DNA of 9,865 bases from Actinomycetospora sp. (GCA_025925615.1 JAICLN010000133.1:1-9865), one strand, 5' to 3'. Numbered from the stretch's first letter, positions 1 to 6,527 are shown. Numbers and translations are program-made. Notes: a model not told the origin generated them from the letters alone.

Positions 1-195
1 GCGGGACCGGGCCCCGGCGGCCGCGCCGGTGGTCGCGCTCCGGGGCCTGGACCGGGCGTCACGGTCCCGGGTGCCGGGGCACGGGGTGGCGGGCTCGCCG
101 GTCGACCGCCCGGCGGGTTCGCCGGTCGGCCGGGCGGGCGGCCCGCCGGAGGGGGTGGCACACCCGGGGCGGAGCGATCCGGCCCGGGCCCGCCG
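1..195. other. Low-complexity GC-rich left edge, no supported gene
   Basis: This stretch is almost entirely G and C and has short near-repeats (gctcgccggtcg near 99 and gttcgccggtcg near 118). Plus frame 1 is open from base 1 to 411. Its first 65 codons read as Gly/Pro/Arg-rich low-complexity sequence, so they could be the disordered C-terminal tail of a gene that starts outside the window. Extreme GC content keeps many frames open by chance, and I see no domain, ribosome binding site or codon bias that would decide. No RNA gene or mobile-element end is recognisable. Confidence 0.4.
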
Positions 196-363
196 TCACT
201 CCCCCGAGCGTCGATGACGACCGCCCGAGCCGCGCAGCATGACCGGCCGCGAGCCGCGCTCCGGCGCCGCACCGTCGTCGTCGCGGAAGGAACGCCGCTG
301 GAGGCTGCGGTCGGCGCGACCGAAGACACGCCGGACTTCGTCGTAGATCGGCGTCTGGGTCAT
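196..363 (-). CDS. Small hypothetical protein, 55 aa
   Basis: A possible short gene read from an ATG at 361-363 to a stop at 196-198. I do not recognise the product. The N-terminus MTQTPIYDEVRRVFGRAD looks like a real amphipathic helical start. The rest is rich in Arg, Asp and Ser, with no cysteine, signal peptide or membrane segment, so it would be a small, basic, probably partly disordered cytoplasmic protein. A weak purine-rich stretch (tAGGGT) lies about 10 nt before the ATG. The frame stays open further upstream (to a start at 555), but that extension runs through the palindrome at 448-464 and reads as low-complexity sequence, so the internal ATG is preferred. It would be divergent from the sulfite-oxidase-like gene. 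A chance open frame is a real alternative. Confidence 0.35.
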   Translation of the reverse strand: MTQTPIYDEVRRVFGRADRSLQRRSFRDDDGAAPERGSRPVMLRGSGGRHRRSGE

Positions 364-426
364 GGCCGCAGACCCTACGACGGTCACGCGGGGCGATCCG
401 CCCGCCCCTGACCACTCCGACGGGGT

Positions 427-453
427 GTTTACGGGCTGCCTGAGCAGGGGAAA
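427..453 (+). promoter_or_regulatory. Possible stress-sigma (SigB/SigF-type) promoter
   Basis: GTTTAC (427-432) and GGGAAA (448-453) are separated by 15 nt. The pattern resembles the GTTT-N15-17-GGGTA promoters of actinobacterial SigF/SigB factors, with one mismatch in the -10 element. It points toward the sulfite-oxidase-like gene, and its -10 element overlaps the left arm of the palindrome at 448-464. Short GC-rich motifs of this kind arise easily by chance. Confidence 0.2.
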
Positions 454-464
454 CGCCGTTTCCC
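448..464. promoter_or_regulatory. Perfect 17-bp palindrome, candidate operator
   Basis: The sequence GGGAAACG-C-CGTTTCCC has two perfectly complementary 8-nt arms around one central base. It lies in the gap between the possible small minus-strand gene and the sulfite-oxidase-like gene, upstream of both, where a dimeric regulator would bind. As RNA it could form a 7-bp stem with a 3-nt loop, but there is no gene end here for it to terminate. The cognate regulator is not in the window. Confidence 0.4.
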
Positions 465-565
465 GGTGCCGGTGGGGCCGCCTCGCGGCGCCGGAGCGGA
501 ACAGGGTGGACCTCGACTCCACGCCATCGGACGAACGATGTGATCCAACCGACACTGAGCGTCAC

Positions 566-571
566 GGGAGG
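566..571 (+). promoter_or_regulatory. Strong Shine-Dalgarno GGGAGG that argues about the start codon
   Basis: GGGAGG is the best ribosome-binding sequence ahead of the sulfite-oxidase-like gene, but it lies 26 nt before the first in-frame ATG (598). It is only 5 nt before an in-frame ATC (577-579). An in-frame TGA at 556-558 closes the frame upstream, and no ATG, GTG, TTG or CTG lies in frame between that stop and 598. The spacing fits ATC far better than the annotated ATG. Confidence 0.5.
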
Positions 572-597
572 CACCCATCTACGGCAAACGGCCGGAC

Positions 598-1659
598 ATG
601 ACCGTCCACGAGGTCGAACCCTTCAACGCCGAGCCGCCGCGGGCTGCGCTCGCCGGGAACATGCTGACCCCGGTCGAGGCGTTCTACAGCCGCAACCACG
701 CACCCGTGCCGGCGCTCGACCCGGCGACGTGGACCCTCGCGGTCGACGGCCTGGTGGTGCGGCCGACGACGTGGACCCTCGCGTCGCTGCGGGAGCGCTT
801 CGCCGCCCACTCCGAGACCGCGACGCTGCAGTGCGCCGGCAACCGTCGTGCCGGCCTCGTCGACATCCGGGACATCCCCGGTGAGGCGCCCTGGGGACCG
901 ACGGCCACCGCGACGGCCCGCTGGACCGGAGTCCGGCTCGGGGATGTGCTCGAGGACGCCGGGGTCGACCCGGACGCCACGGACGTCGCCTTCCTCGGGG
1001 CCGACGTCAGCGAGGTGGCCCGGCCCCCGCAGGAGTTCGGCGGGTCGGTCCCGCTGCGCAAGGCCCGCATGCCCGAGGTCCTGCTGGCGTGGGAGATGAA
1101 CGGCGAGCCGCTCGCCCCGGTGCACGGCGCGCCGGTGCGGGTCGTCGTCCCCGGCTACATCGGCGCCCGCAGCGTCAAGTGGGTGCAGCGGGTGACCGTC
1201 GCCGACCGGCCCTCGGACAACTTCTTCCAGGCGTCGACCTACCGCCTCCTCCCGCCGGACGTCGACCCCGCGAGCGCGGGGCCCGGTGACGGTGTCGCGC
1301 TCGGGCTGGTCGCCGTGAACGCGGACTTCCTCGCCCCTGACGACGGCGCCGAGCTCCCGGCCGGACCGACGCCGGTCACCGGCTACGCGTTCGCCGGCGG
1401 CGACCGCACGGTGGTCCGGGTGGACGTGTCGAGCGACGGCGGGGCGACCTGGGCCCAGGCCGACCTCGGCGAGCAGGCCTCCCCCTGGGCGTGGCGGCAC
1501 TGGTCGACGACGGTGGACGTCGCGCGGGGCGAGCAGCAGATCCTCGCCCGCGCCTGGGACTCCTCGGCGGCGCTGCAGCCCGCCGACCCCGCCTCGGTGT
1601 GGAACCCGAAGGGCTACGTCAACAACTCCTGGGCCCGGCTGCGCCTGGTCGGGCGCTGA
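598..1659 (+). CDS. Sulfite oxidase-like molybdopterin oxidoreductase
   Basis: Molybdenum-cofactor enzyme of the sulfite oxidase family, 353 aa from the first ATG. The Moco domain spans about residues 20-200. It has the FYSRNHAPVP motif (29-38), the QCAGNRR motif with the expected molybdenum-ligand Cys79, and the pocket segment HGAPVRVVVPGYIGARSVKW (176-195). A Mo-co dimerisation immunoglobulin-like domain follows (about 206-351) and ends with the family-typical WNPKGYVNNSW. There is no cytochrome b5 domain, haem motif or Tat/Sec signal, so a soluble cytoplasmic enzyme like the plant type is expected. The family oxidises sulfite to sulfate, but members with other substrates exist and the electron acceptor cannot be read from sequence. 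Translation may begin earlier, at ATC 577, adding residues that read IYGKRPD. The stop lies 1 bp from that of the convergent DMT gene. Confidence 0.9.
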   Translation: MTVHEVEPFNAEPPRAALAGNMLTPVEAFYSRNHAPVPALDPATWTLAVDGLVVRPTTWTLASLRERFAAHSETATLQCAGNRRAGLVDIRDIPGEAPWGPTATATARWTGVRLGDVLEDAGVDPDATDVAFLGADVSEVARPPQEFGGSVPLRKARMPEVLLAWEMNGEPLAPVHGAPVRVVVPGYIGARSVKWVQRVTVADRPSDNFFQASTYRLLPPDVDPASAGPGDGVALGLVAVNADFLAPDDGAELPAGPTPVTGYAFAGGDRTVVRVDVSSDGGATWAQADLGEQASPWAWRHWSTTVDVARGEQQILARAWDSSAALQPADPASVWNPKGYVNNSWARLRLVGR

Positions 1660-1660
1660 G

Positions 1661-2566
1661 TCACACGCCCGGGTGCGCCGGCGTGGGCCCGGCGCGGATG
1701 AGCGCGACCAGCCCCACCACGGTCACCACCGCGCACAGCACCGCGAGCCCGGAGCCCACCGCGCCGCCCCCGAAGCGCTCGTGGAGCACGACGATGCCGA
1801 TGACGCCGGCGACCACCGGGTCGACGGTGGTCTGGGTCGCGAGCCCCGCGTCGAGGCCGCCGTCGCGGTAGGCGGTCTGCAGGAGCAGCACCCCGATCAC
1901 CGGCAGCAGCACGACCGTGACCCCGGCGACGACGACGCCCGCCTCCAGCGGCCCGCGGTGCAGGCCGTGCAGCACGGGGCGCACCAGGCCCGACGTCACC
2001 CCGGCGCACACGCCCGCCGCCGCCGCCCGCGAGACCGCCCGGCCCCGCCAGCCCAGACGGTTGCCGACGAGGACGACGACGGCGATGGCGACGACGGCCG
2101 CGACCGCGGTCCCCACGAGCCCCCCGGGCCCGGCCGGCCGGATCGCGCCGTGATGGGGGGCGAGGGTGAGCAGCCCGGCGAGGCCGGCGACGAGCACCGC
2201 GGCGGAGGCCCACTCGGCGCCCCGGACGGTGCGGTGCTCCAACCGCGCGTCCAGCGGGAGCGCGAGGACGAGCGCCAGTACCCCGACCGGCTGGACGAGC
2301 GTCACCGACCCCAGCCCGAGCGCGACGACGTGGACGGCGGCACCGCACGCCATCGACGCGATCCCGCACCACCACACCGGCATCCGCGCGAGGGCGAGGA
2401 AGAACTCCCGGCCGTCACGGGGCTGGGCGCCCTCGTGGGCCGCGCGGGCAGCCGCCAGACGCTGCAGGGCGGCGGCCAGGGCGTAGAGGGACGCCGAGCC
2501 GAGCGCCAGCAGGACCGCGGCGACGGGGTGCGCCTCGAGCGGCGGACCGGGTGCGGGGGGACTCAC
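1661..2566 (-). CDS. DMT-superfamily (EamA/NIPA-like) membrane transporter
   Basis: Multispanning membrane protein, 301 aa from the GTG at 2564-2566. About nine hydrophobic segments are visible (near residues 14-38, 62-84, 88-105, 117-136, 149-168, 182-200, 207-230, 247-261 and 268-290). The layout and the motifs SVTLVQPVGVLALVLALPLDA (85-105) and TVDPVVAGVIGIVVLHERFG (247-266) resemble the two-repeat drug/metabolite transporter fold, where the second is the usual conserved end of an EamA repeat. The substrate is unknown. The start is uncertain. The frame runs up to an ATG at 2675-2677, but the extra 37 residues are Arg/Gly-rich and not membrane-like. An in-frame GTG at 2600-2602 is a second option. 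An AGGAGG near 2588-2593 sits about 24 nt from the chosen GTG, too far to settle the matter. It is divergent from the DUF202 pair. Confidence 0.8.
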   Translation of the reverse strand: MSPPAPGPPLEAHPVAAVLLALGSASLYALAAALQRLAAARAAHEGAQPRDGREFFLALARMPVWWCGIASMACGAAVHVVALGLGSVTLVQPVGVLALVLALPLDARLEHRTVRGAEWASAAVLVAGLAGLLTLAPHHGAIRPAGPGGLVGTAVAAVVAIAVVVLVGNRLGWRGRAVSRAAAAGVCAGVTSGLVRPVLHGLHRGPLEAGVVVAGVTVVLLPVIGVLLLQTAYRDGGLDAGLATQTTVDPVVAGVIGIVVLHERFGGGAVGSGLAVLCAVVTVVGLVALIRAGPTPAHPGV

Positions 2567-2695
2567 GTGCCCGACCGCCCCACCGTGCCGCCTCCTGACC
2601 ACCCGCCCGCCGTCGCTCCCGACCGTACGGCGGCGGGGCCCGTCCCCGCGGCCCGGGCTCCGGGGCGTGGCGTGCACGCGTACCGGCCGGCGTGA

Positions 2696-2722
2696 TCCAA
2701 TGTCCGTACATTACGGCGACAT
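2696..2722. promoter_or_regulatory. Divergent promoter region with CCGTA-CAT-TACGG palindrome
   Basis: A less GC-rich patch lies between the DMT-type gene and the DUF202 pair. It contains a perfect inverted repeat CCGTA-CAT-TACGG (2704-2716), flanked by ATGT (2700-2703) and ACAT (2719-2722), which are themselves complementary but offset. TACATT (2707-2712) could be a plus-strand -10 element; the opposite strand reads TAATGT at the same place. I see no good -35 hexamer. An operator overlapping a promoter for one or both genes is the likely role. Confidence 0.35.
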
Positions 2723-2738
2723 CGGCGAGGGGCGTGGG

Positions 2739-3116
2739 ATGACGGAGCGCGCGGAGGAGCGCACGGCCGGACCCGACGACGAGCACGAGCCCGACTACCG
2801 GTTCACCCTCGCCAACGAGCGGACCTTCCTGGCCTGGCTGCGCACGTCGCTCTCGCTGCTGGCCGCCGGCGTGGCCGTCGTCCAGCTCGTGCCGGCCTTC
2901 TCCGTCCCCGCGGCCCGGGGCGTGATCGGCGGGCTGCTCGCGGTCCTCGCGGTGGTGGCGGCTACGTCCGGGCTGCTGCGCTGGCGCTCGGTGGAGACCG
3001 CGATCCGCCGGGACCGCCCGCTGCCCCGCCAGCGCGTCCCCTACGTCCTCGGGACCGGCCTGGTCGTCCTCGCCCTGTTCGGGCTCGCGCTCATCGTGCT
3101 GCGGGGCGCGGCGTGA
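2739..3116 (+). CDS. DUF202 (YidH-like) membrane protein, first of pair
   Basis: Small integral membrane protein of the DUF202 family, 125 aa from the ATG at 2739. It has a charged, acidic cytoplasmic N-terminus (1-20), then the family signature DYRFTLANERTFLAWLRTSL (19-38), then three membrane segments (about 33-53, 59-80 and 101-122) joined by short basic loops. The ATG at 2739 is chosen because GAGGGG lies 6 nt before it. In-frame ATGs at 2667 and 2700 are less likely, since they would put coding sequence through the promoter-like palindrome. It overlaps the next DUF202 gene by 4 bp, so the two are co-transcribed and probably translationally coupled. The biochemical role of DUF202 proteins is not established; partnership with the second copy is inferred from the overlap. 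Confidence 0.85.
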   Translation: MTERAEERTAGPDDEHEPDYRFTLANERTFLAWLRTSLSLLAAGVAVVQLVPAFSVPAARGVIGGLLAVLAVVAATSGLLRWRSVETAIRRDRPLPRQRVPYVLGTGLVVLALFGLALIVLRGAA

Positions 3117-3430
3117 CGAGCCCGTCCGACCCGGGCCTGCAGGCCGAGCGCACCGGGCTGGCGTGGAGCCGGACCTCGCTCGCGGTCGCCGCGAACGCCG
3201 CCCTGCTCGCCATCCGTGAGCTCGAGCACGCCGGGCCCTCGCTCGCCCTCGTCCCCGCGTTGATGGCCCTCCTGGTCTCGGTGGCGACGGCGGCCTACGG
3301 GGTGCACCGCACCCGGGTGCTGCGCCACGCCCCGCTGCCCCGCCCGCTGGCGCCCCGCCGGGCGATCCTGCTGCTCGGCTGGTCGGTGGTGGCGCTCGCG
3401 GTCGTCTCCGGTGCCGTCCTGGTCCGCTGA
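3113..3430 (+). CDS. DUF202 membrane protein, second of pair
   Basis: Second DUF202 protein, 105 aa, starting at a GTG inside the stop of the first (GTGA at 3113-3116). The family signature appears as GLQAERTGLAWSRTSLAVAA (8-27), followed by three membrane segments (about 20-36, 42-61 and 84-104) with a basic, proline-rich loop at 66-82. It is clearly homologous in layout to its upstream partner but diverged in sequence, with a much shorter cytoplasmic N-terminus, so this is an old paralogous pair and not a recent duplication. A heteromeric membrane complex is a reasonable inference. No further function can be assigned. Confidence 0.85.
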   Translation: MTSPSDPGLQAERTGLAWSRTSLAVAANAALLAIRELEHAGPSLALVPALMALLVSVATAAYGVHRTRVLRHAPLPRPLAPRRAILLLGWSVVALAVVSGAVLVR

Positions 3431-3487
3431 GACGATGAGGTCGGACCCGGCGCAGCAGCCGAACGCCGCACCTCCGGTCCACGGCGA

Positions 3488-3502
3488 CCGCCGGGCCGGC
3501 GG
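3488..3502. terminator. GC-rich palindrome between convergent genes, possible terminator
   Basis: CCGCCGG-G-CCGGCGG is a perfect inverted repeat with 7-nt arms, 6 bp beyond the stop of the oxidoreductase gene and 57 bp beyond the end of the DUF202 pair. As RNA the stem would lose its innermost pair to make a loop. No U-tract follows on either strand. It may act as a weak bidirectional terminator. Confidence 0.35.
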
Positions 3503-3508
3503 GCCTCG

Positions 3509-4870
3509 TCACCCCGCCGCCGAGCGGCCCGCAACGACCTCGCGGACCTGCTCGGGGGTGAGATAGTCGTCGGTGTGCTCGAACTCGGCGAGTCGGCCGG
3601 TCGACCCGCCGAGGAAGCCCAGGCGGACGGCGTTCGACGACCCGGCCGCGTGCAGCGCCCAGTTCGTGGCCACTCGCGCGACCGCGCCCGGCGCGCGCAG
3701 GGCCCACAGGTGGTAGCCGCGGGTGACGACCTGGGCGGGCAGCCCCGCGAGGCGAATCCCGCACGGCTTCGCCACGGCGTCGGTGCCGCCGAGGTCGACG
3801 ACGAGGCCGAGGTCGCGATGCCGGTACTCGGTCGTCGGGTGGCCCTGCAGCGAGGCCACGACGTTCGCGGCGGCGACGGGGGCCTGGCGGGTCGCGTGCT
3901 GGGCGGTGGGCGGACAGACGGCGTCCGGTGAGACGGCGAGGTCGGGGACCGCGGCCGCGTCCCCGAGGGCGAACACCTCCGGGTGCCCGGGCACCGCCAT
4001 GTCGGCGCCCACCACGAGCCGGCCGTGGTCGGTGGGCGCGCCGAGTCGACCGACCAGCGGGCTCGGCGCCACGCCGGCGGCCCAGATCACCGTCGAGGTC
4101 GCGAGGGTGCGGCCGTCGGAGAGCCGGGCCGAGCAGTCGTCGATCTCGACCAGGCTGGTGCCGAGATCGACCTCCACCCCGCGTGAGCGCAGCGTGGCGG
4201 CGGTGTCCTCCCCGAGACGCGTGCCCAGCCCCGGCATGAGCTCGGACGCATGCTGGACGACGTGCCAGCGCAGCAGCGACGGCTCGAGCCGACGGAAGCG
4301 ACGGACGAGGGCCCGCGTCATCAGCTGCAGGTTCGCCGCGGTCTCCACGCCGGTGTAGCCGCCCCCGACGACGACGAAGCGGCAGCGCCGGTCCCGTTCG
4401 GCCGGGTCGGTGGAGGCGTTCGCGACCTCGAGCTGGGCCATCACGTGGTCGCGCAGGAACTCGGCCTCGGCGAGCGTCTTGCAGCCACGCCCGTACTCCC
4501 GCAGGCCCGGCACGTCGATGACCTTGGTGACGCTGCCCGGCGCCAGCACGAGCCGGTCGTAGCCCAGCACCTCCTGCTCGCCGGTGATGCTCGCGACGAC
4601 GACGCGGCGCGCGTCGAGGTCCACCCCGACGACCCGGCCGGGCACCAGCGTCGTCTTCCGCAGCCTCGTCGTCAGCGACACCACGGCCGCCGGGGGCGGG
4701 ACGACGCCGGCGGCGACCTGGGGCAGCAGCGGCAGGTAGAGCGAGTAGTCGTCGGGCGCGACGAGCCGGAGATCCGCGCCCGGCAGCCGCCGCTCGAGCC
4801 GTCGCGCCACCGCGGCGCCCGCGAAGCCCCCGCCCACCACCACGACCCGCGCCTGGCTCGTCATGGTCAC
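3509..4870 (-). CDS. NDH-2-like NAD(P)/FAD-dependent oxidoreductase
   Basis: Flavoprotein of the type II NADH dehydrogenase-like pyridine nucleotide-disulfide reductase family, 453 aa. The N-terminal FAD-binding dinucleotide fold shows GGGFAG (13-18). The inserted NAD(P)H-binding fold shows VVVGGGYTG (166-174). Later come TVIWAAGVAPS (260-270), the FAD-contacting VFALGDAAAV (299-308) and the NDH-2 hallmark PPTAQHATRQ (320-329). A hydrophobic/amphipathic C-terminal stretch (about 386-422) resembles the membrane-anchoring end of NDH-2 enzymes. The family passes electrons from NADH to quinone without pumping protons; the acceptor here is not proven. The GTG at 4868-4870 is chosen over an ATG 6 nt downstream because GAGG lies 10 nt before the GTG. 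It follows the acyl-CoA dehydrogenase by 12 bp and is almost certainly in its operon. Confidence 0.88.
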   Translation of the reverse strand: MTMTSQARVVVVGGGFAGAAVARRLERRLPGADLRLVAPDDYSLYLPLLPQVAAGVVPPPAAVVSLTTRLRKTTLVPGRVVGVDLDARRVVVASITGEQEVLGYDRLVLAPGSVTKVIDVPGLREYGRGCKTLAEAEFLRDHVMAQLEVANASTDPAERDRRCRFVVVGGGYTGVETAANLQLMTRALVRRFRRLEPSLLRWHVVQHASELMPGLGTRLGEDTAATLRSRGVEVDLGTSLVEIDDCSARLSDGRTLATSTVIWAAGVAPSPLVGRLGAPTDHGRLVVGADMAVPGHPEVFALGDAAAVPDLAVSPDAVCPPTAQHATRQAPVAAANVVASLQGHPTTEYRHRDLGLVVDLGGTDAVAKPCGIRLAGLPAQVVTRGYHLWALRAPGAVARVATNWALHAAGSSNAVRLGFLGGSTGRLAEFEHTDDYLTPEQVREVVAGRSAAG

Positions 4871-4882
4871 GTTCTACCGTCC

Positions 4883-6223
4883 TCAGCGCACGAACGCGCT
4901 GTGCCCGGTCACCGCCTTGCCCACGATCAGGGTGTTCATCTCGCGCGTGCCCTCGTAGGAGTAGAGCGCCTCGGCGTCGGCGAAGTACCGGGCGATCCCG
5001 TTGCCGACGATGATGCCGTTGCCGCCGACGACCTGGCGCCCGAGCGCGACCGTCTCGCGCATCCGGTCCGCGCAGAACTGCTTCGCCAGCGCCGAGTGCG
5101 CGTCGGAGCCGCCGCCGGCGTCGATCAGCGCGGCGTTGCGGACGGCCATGCCCAACGACGCCGTCGTGTTCCCGAGCATCTGGACGAGGGCGTCCTGGAC
5201 CATCTGGAACCCCGCGATCGGGCGCCCGAACTGCTCGCGCTCCAGCGCGTAGGAGAGCGCCAGCTCGTAGGAGGCCATCTGCACGCCGGTGCAGGCCCAG
5301 GAGGCGTTGCCGCGGGTCCGGCGCAGCACGGCGCCGGCGTCGGCGAAGGTGCCCTTGCCGCCGGAGAGGCGGTTCTCGTCGGGCACGCGGACGCCGGACA
5401 GGGTGATGTCGGCGTTCTGGGTGATGCGCAGCGAGGTCTTGCCCTCGATCTTCGCGGTGGTCAGGCCCTCGGTCTCGCGGGGGACGACGAAGCCCCGGAC
5501 CGCCCTGCCGTCCTCACCCTCGGACACGTCGCGGGCCCAGATGATGATGACGTCGGCGAAGGTGCCGTTGCCGATCCAGCGCTTGTGGCCGTCGATCACC
5601 CACTCCTCGCCCTCGCAGCGGGCGGTGGTCTCCATGCCGCCGGCGACGTCGGACCCACCGTGCGGCTCGGTCAGCCCGAACGCCCCGATCGTCTCCATCC
5701 GCGCCATGGGCGGCAGCCAGCGCTCCCGCTGCTCGGGGGTGCCGCACGCGTCGATGGAGCCCATCGCGAGACCGGAGTGCACCCCGAAGAAGCTGTTGGT
5801 CGATGCGTCCACGCGGGCGATCTCGGCGTGGACGAAGCCCATGAACACCCGGCGGGCGGGCTCGTCGGACCAGCCCGACAGCCCGTAGGGCAGCCCGGCG
5901 AGGTCGAGGCCCGCGAACCCGTCGATGAGCTGGTCGGGGAACGAGTCGCTCGCCCACGCCTCGTCGACGACGGGGGCGACGTCGCTCGCGAGGTAGGAGC
6001 GCAGCCGGCGCAGGTGCTCGAGCTCGGGATCGGTGAGCAGCTCGGCGTAGGCGTAGAAGTCCGAGAGGTGCGGCCCGTCGGGCTCGAGCTCGAGGTGCGG
6101 GTGGGGCAGGTCCTCGAACGGGTTCGCGACGGCCCCGGCCTCCTCCGGCGCGGGGGCGGACCGGTCGGCGTCCGACGGGGCGTCGGGACGATCGGGGGTG
6201 CGATGCTCGGTCGGCGCGGCCAT
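4883..6223 (-). CDS. Acyl-CoA dehydrogenase, glutaryl-CoA dehydrogenase-like
   Basis: FAD-dependent acyl-CoA dehydrogenase, 446 aa. After a Pro/Asp-rich, probably disordered N-terminal tail (1-50), the alpha-helical domain, beta domain and C-terminal helical domain follow in order. Landmarks are AFGLTEPHGGSD (181-192), the flavin-contacting DGHKRWIGNG (211-220), REQFGRPIAGFQ (329-340), GGNGI (400-404) and YSYEGTREMNTLIVGKAVTG (421-440). In the glutaryl-CoA dehydrogenase branch the Glu of YEGT (here Glu424) is the catalytic base. The overall pattern is closest to that branch, but decarboxylating activity cannot be assumed. The ATG at 6221-6223 is preferred. The frame extends to a TTG at 6331, but that would run into the promoter/operator-like site. 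It heads an operon with the NDH-2-like gene, and substrate-derived electrons normally leave through electron-transfer flavoprotein, which is absent here. Confidence 0.88.
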   Translation of the reverse strand: MAAPTEHRTPDRPDAPSDADRSAPAPEEAGAVANPFEDLPHPHLELEPDGPHLSDFYAYAELLTDPELEHLRRLRSYLASDVAPVVDEAWASDSFPDQLIDGFAGLDLAGLPYGLSGWSDEPARRVFMGFVHAEIARVDASTNSFFGVHSGLAMGSIDACGTPEQRERWLPPMARMETIGAFGLTEPHGGSDVAGGMETTARCEGEEWVIDGHKRWIGNGTFADVIIIWARDVSEGEDGRAVRGFVVPRETEGLTTAKIEGKTSLRITQNADITLSGVRVPDENRLSGGKGTFADAGAVLRRTRGNASWACTGVQMASYELALSYALEREQFGRPIAGFQMVQDALVQMLGNTTASLGMAVRNAALIDAGGGSDAHSALAKQFCADRMRETVALGRQVVGGNGIIVGNGIARYFADAEALYSYEGTREMNTLIVGKAVTGHSAFVR

Positions 6224-6317
6224 GTCCGCCAGCGTCCCCCCACCGTGCGGCCGTCGCCAGAGGGCCGCGCGCAGCGCCCGTGGACGGACCACCCACGCGA
6301 GCAGGCCCGGCAAAATG

Positions 6318-6332
6318 CTTGTACTATTCAAG
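6318..6332. promoter_or_regulatory. AT-rich inverted repeat, candidate operator/promoter
   Basis: CTTG-TACTATT-CAAG is an inverted repeat inside a conspicuous AT-rich island (about 6311-6342). It lies between the divergent acyl-CoA dehydrogenase and CnaB-domain genes. TACTAT (6322-6327) inside it fits a TANNNT -10 element for the plus-strand genes. A further CAAG half-site is at 6339-6342. The size and symmetry suit a winged-helix regulator of the MarR type, which often controls DHA2 exporters. That assignment is inference, and no regulator gene is in the window. Confidence 0.5.
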
Positions 6333-6484
6333 TGAAATCAAGGTGGGCCGGCGTGCAACGGGTGGCCGCCGTCCGTGCGGGCGAGCACAGTGGGCCCGGG
6401 CGGGGAGGCCGCCGACCGGGAACCGTGTCGTCCCGACCGGGGCATCGTCGGAGGAACCGGGTCATCGACGGGCGGATCGCGCGT

Positions 6485-6527
6485 CGGACCGGTGAGGGCG
6501 ACGGTCCGGGCACCGGACCGGCGGTCC
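6485..6527 (+). promoter_or_regulatory. Leader with mutually exclusive hairpins
   Basis: The leader before the CnaB-domain gene holds four alternating GGACC/GGTCC arms. CGGACCG (6485-6491) can pair with CGGTCCG (6502-6508). CGGTCCGG (6502-6509) can instead pair with CCGGACCG (6513-6520) around a GCA loop, an 8-bp perfect stem. GGACC (6515-6519) can also pair with GGTCC (6523-6527). The pairings share arms and exclude one another. The last arm ends 13 nt before the Shine-Dalgarno sequence at 6541. A regulatory leader is possible, but GC-rich coincidence is not excluded. Confidence 0.3.

Noticed and set aside
59..574. 171-codon minus-strand open frame at the left end
   Set aside because: It is almost pure Arg/Pro/Ala low-complexity sequence running through the palindrome at 448-464, with no domain or start signal.
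562..1500. Minus-strand open frame opposite the sulfite-oxidase-like gene
   Set aside because: It is a mirror frame produced by G/C third positions in the real gene; it has no recognisable domain.
1673..2695. Plus-strand open frame opposite the DMT-type gene
   Set aside because: It reads as charged low-complexity sequence, while the minus strand gives nine clean membrane segments.
2415..3764. Long minus-strand open frame across the DUF202 pair
   Set aside because: It is antisense to two clear DUF202 genes, overlaps the end of the oxidoreductase gene, and is Arg/Pro/Gly-rich without any motif.
6224..6331. N-terminal extension of the acyl-CoA dehydrogenase to a TTG at 6331
   Set aside because: It would place coding sequence over the AT-rich operator/promoter-like site, and the ATG at 6221-6223 already precedes all conserved residues.
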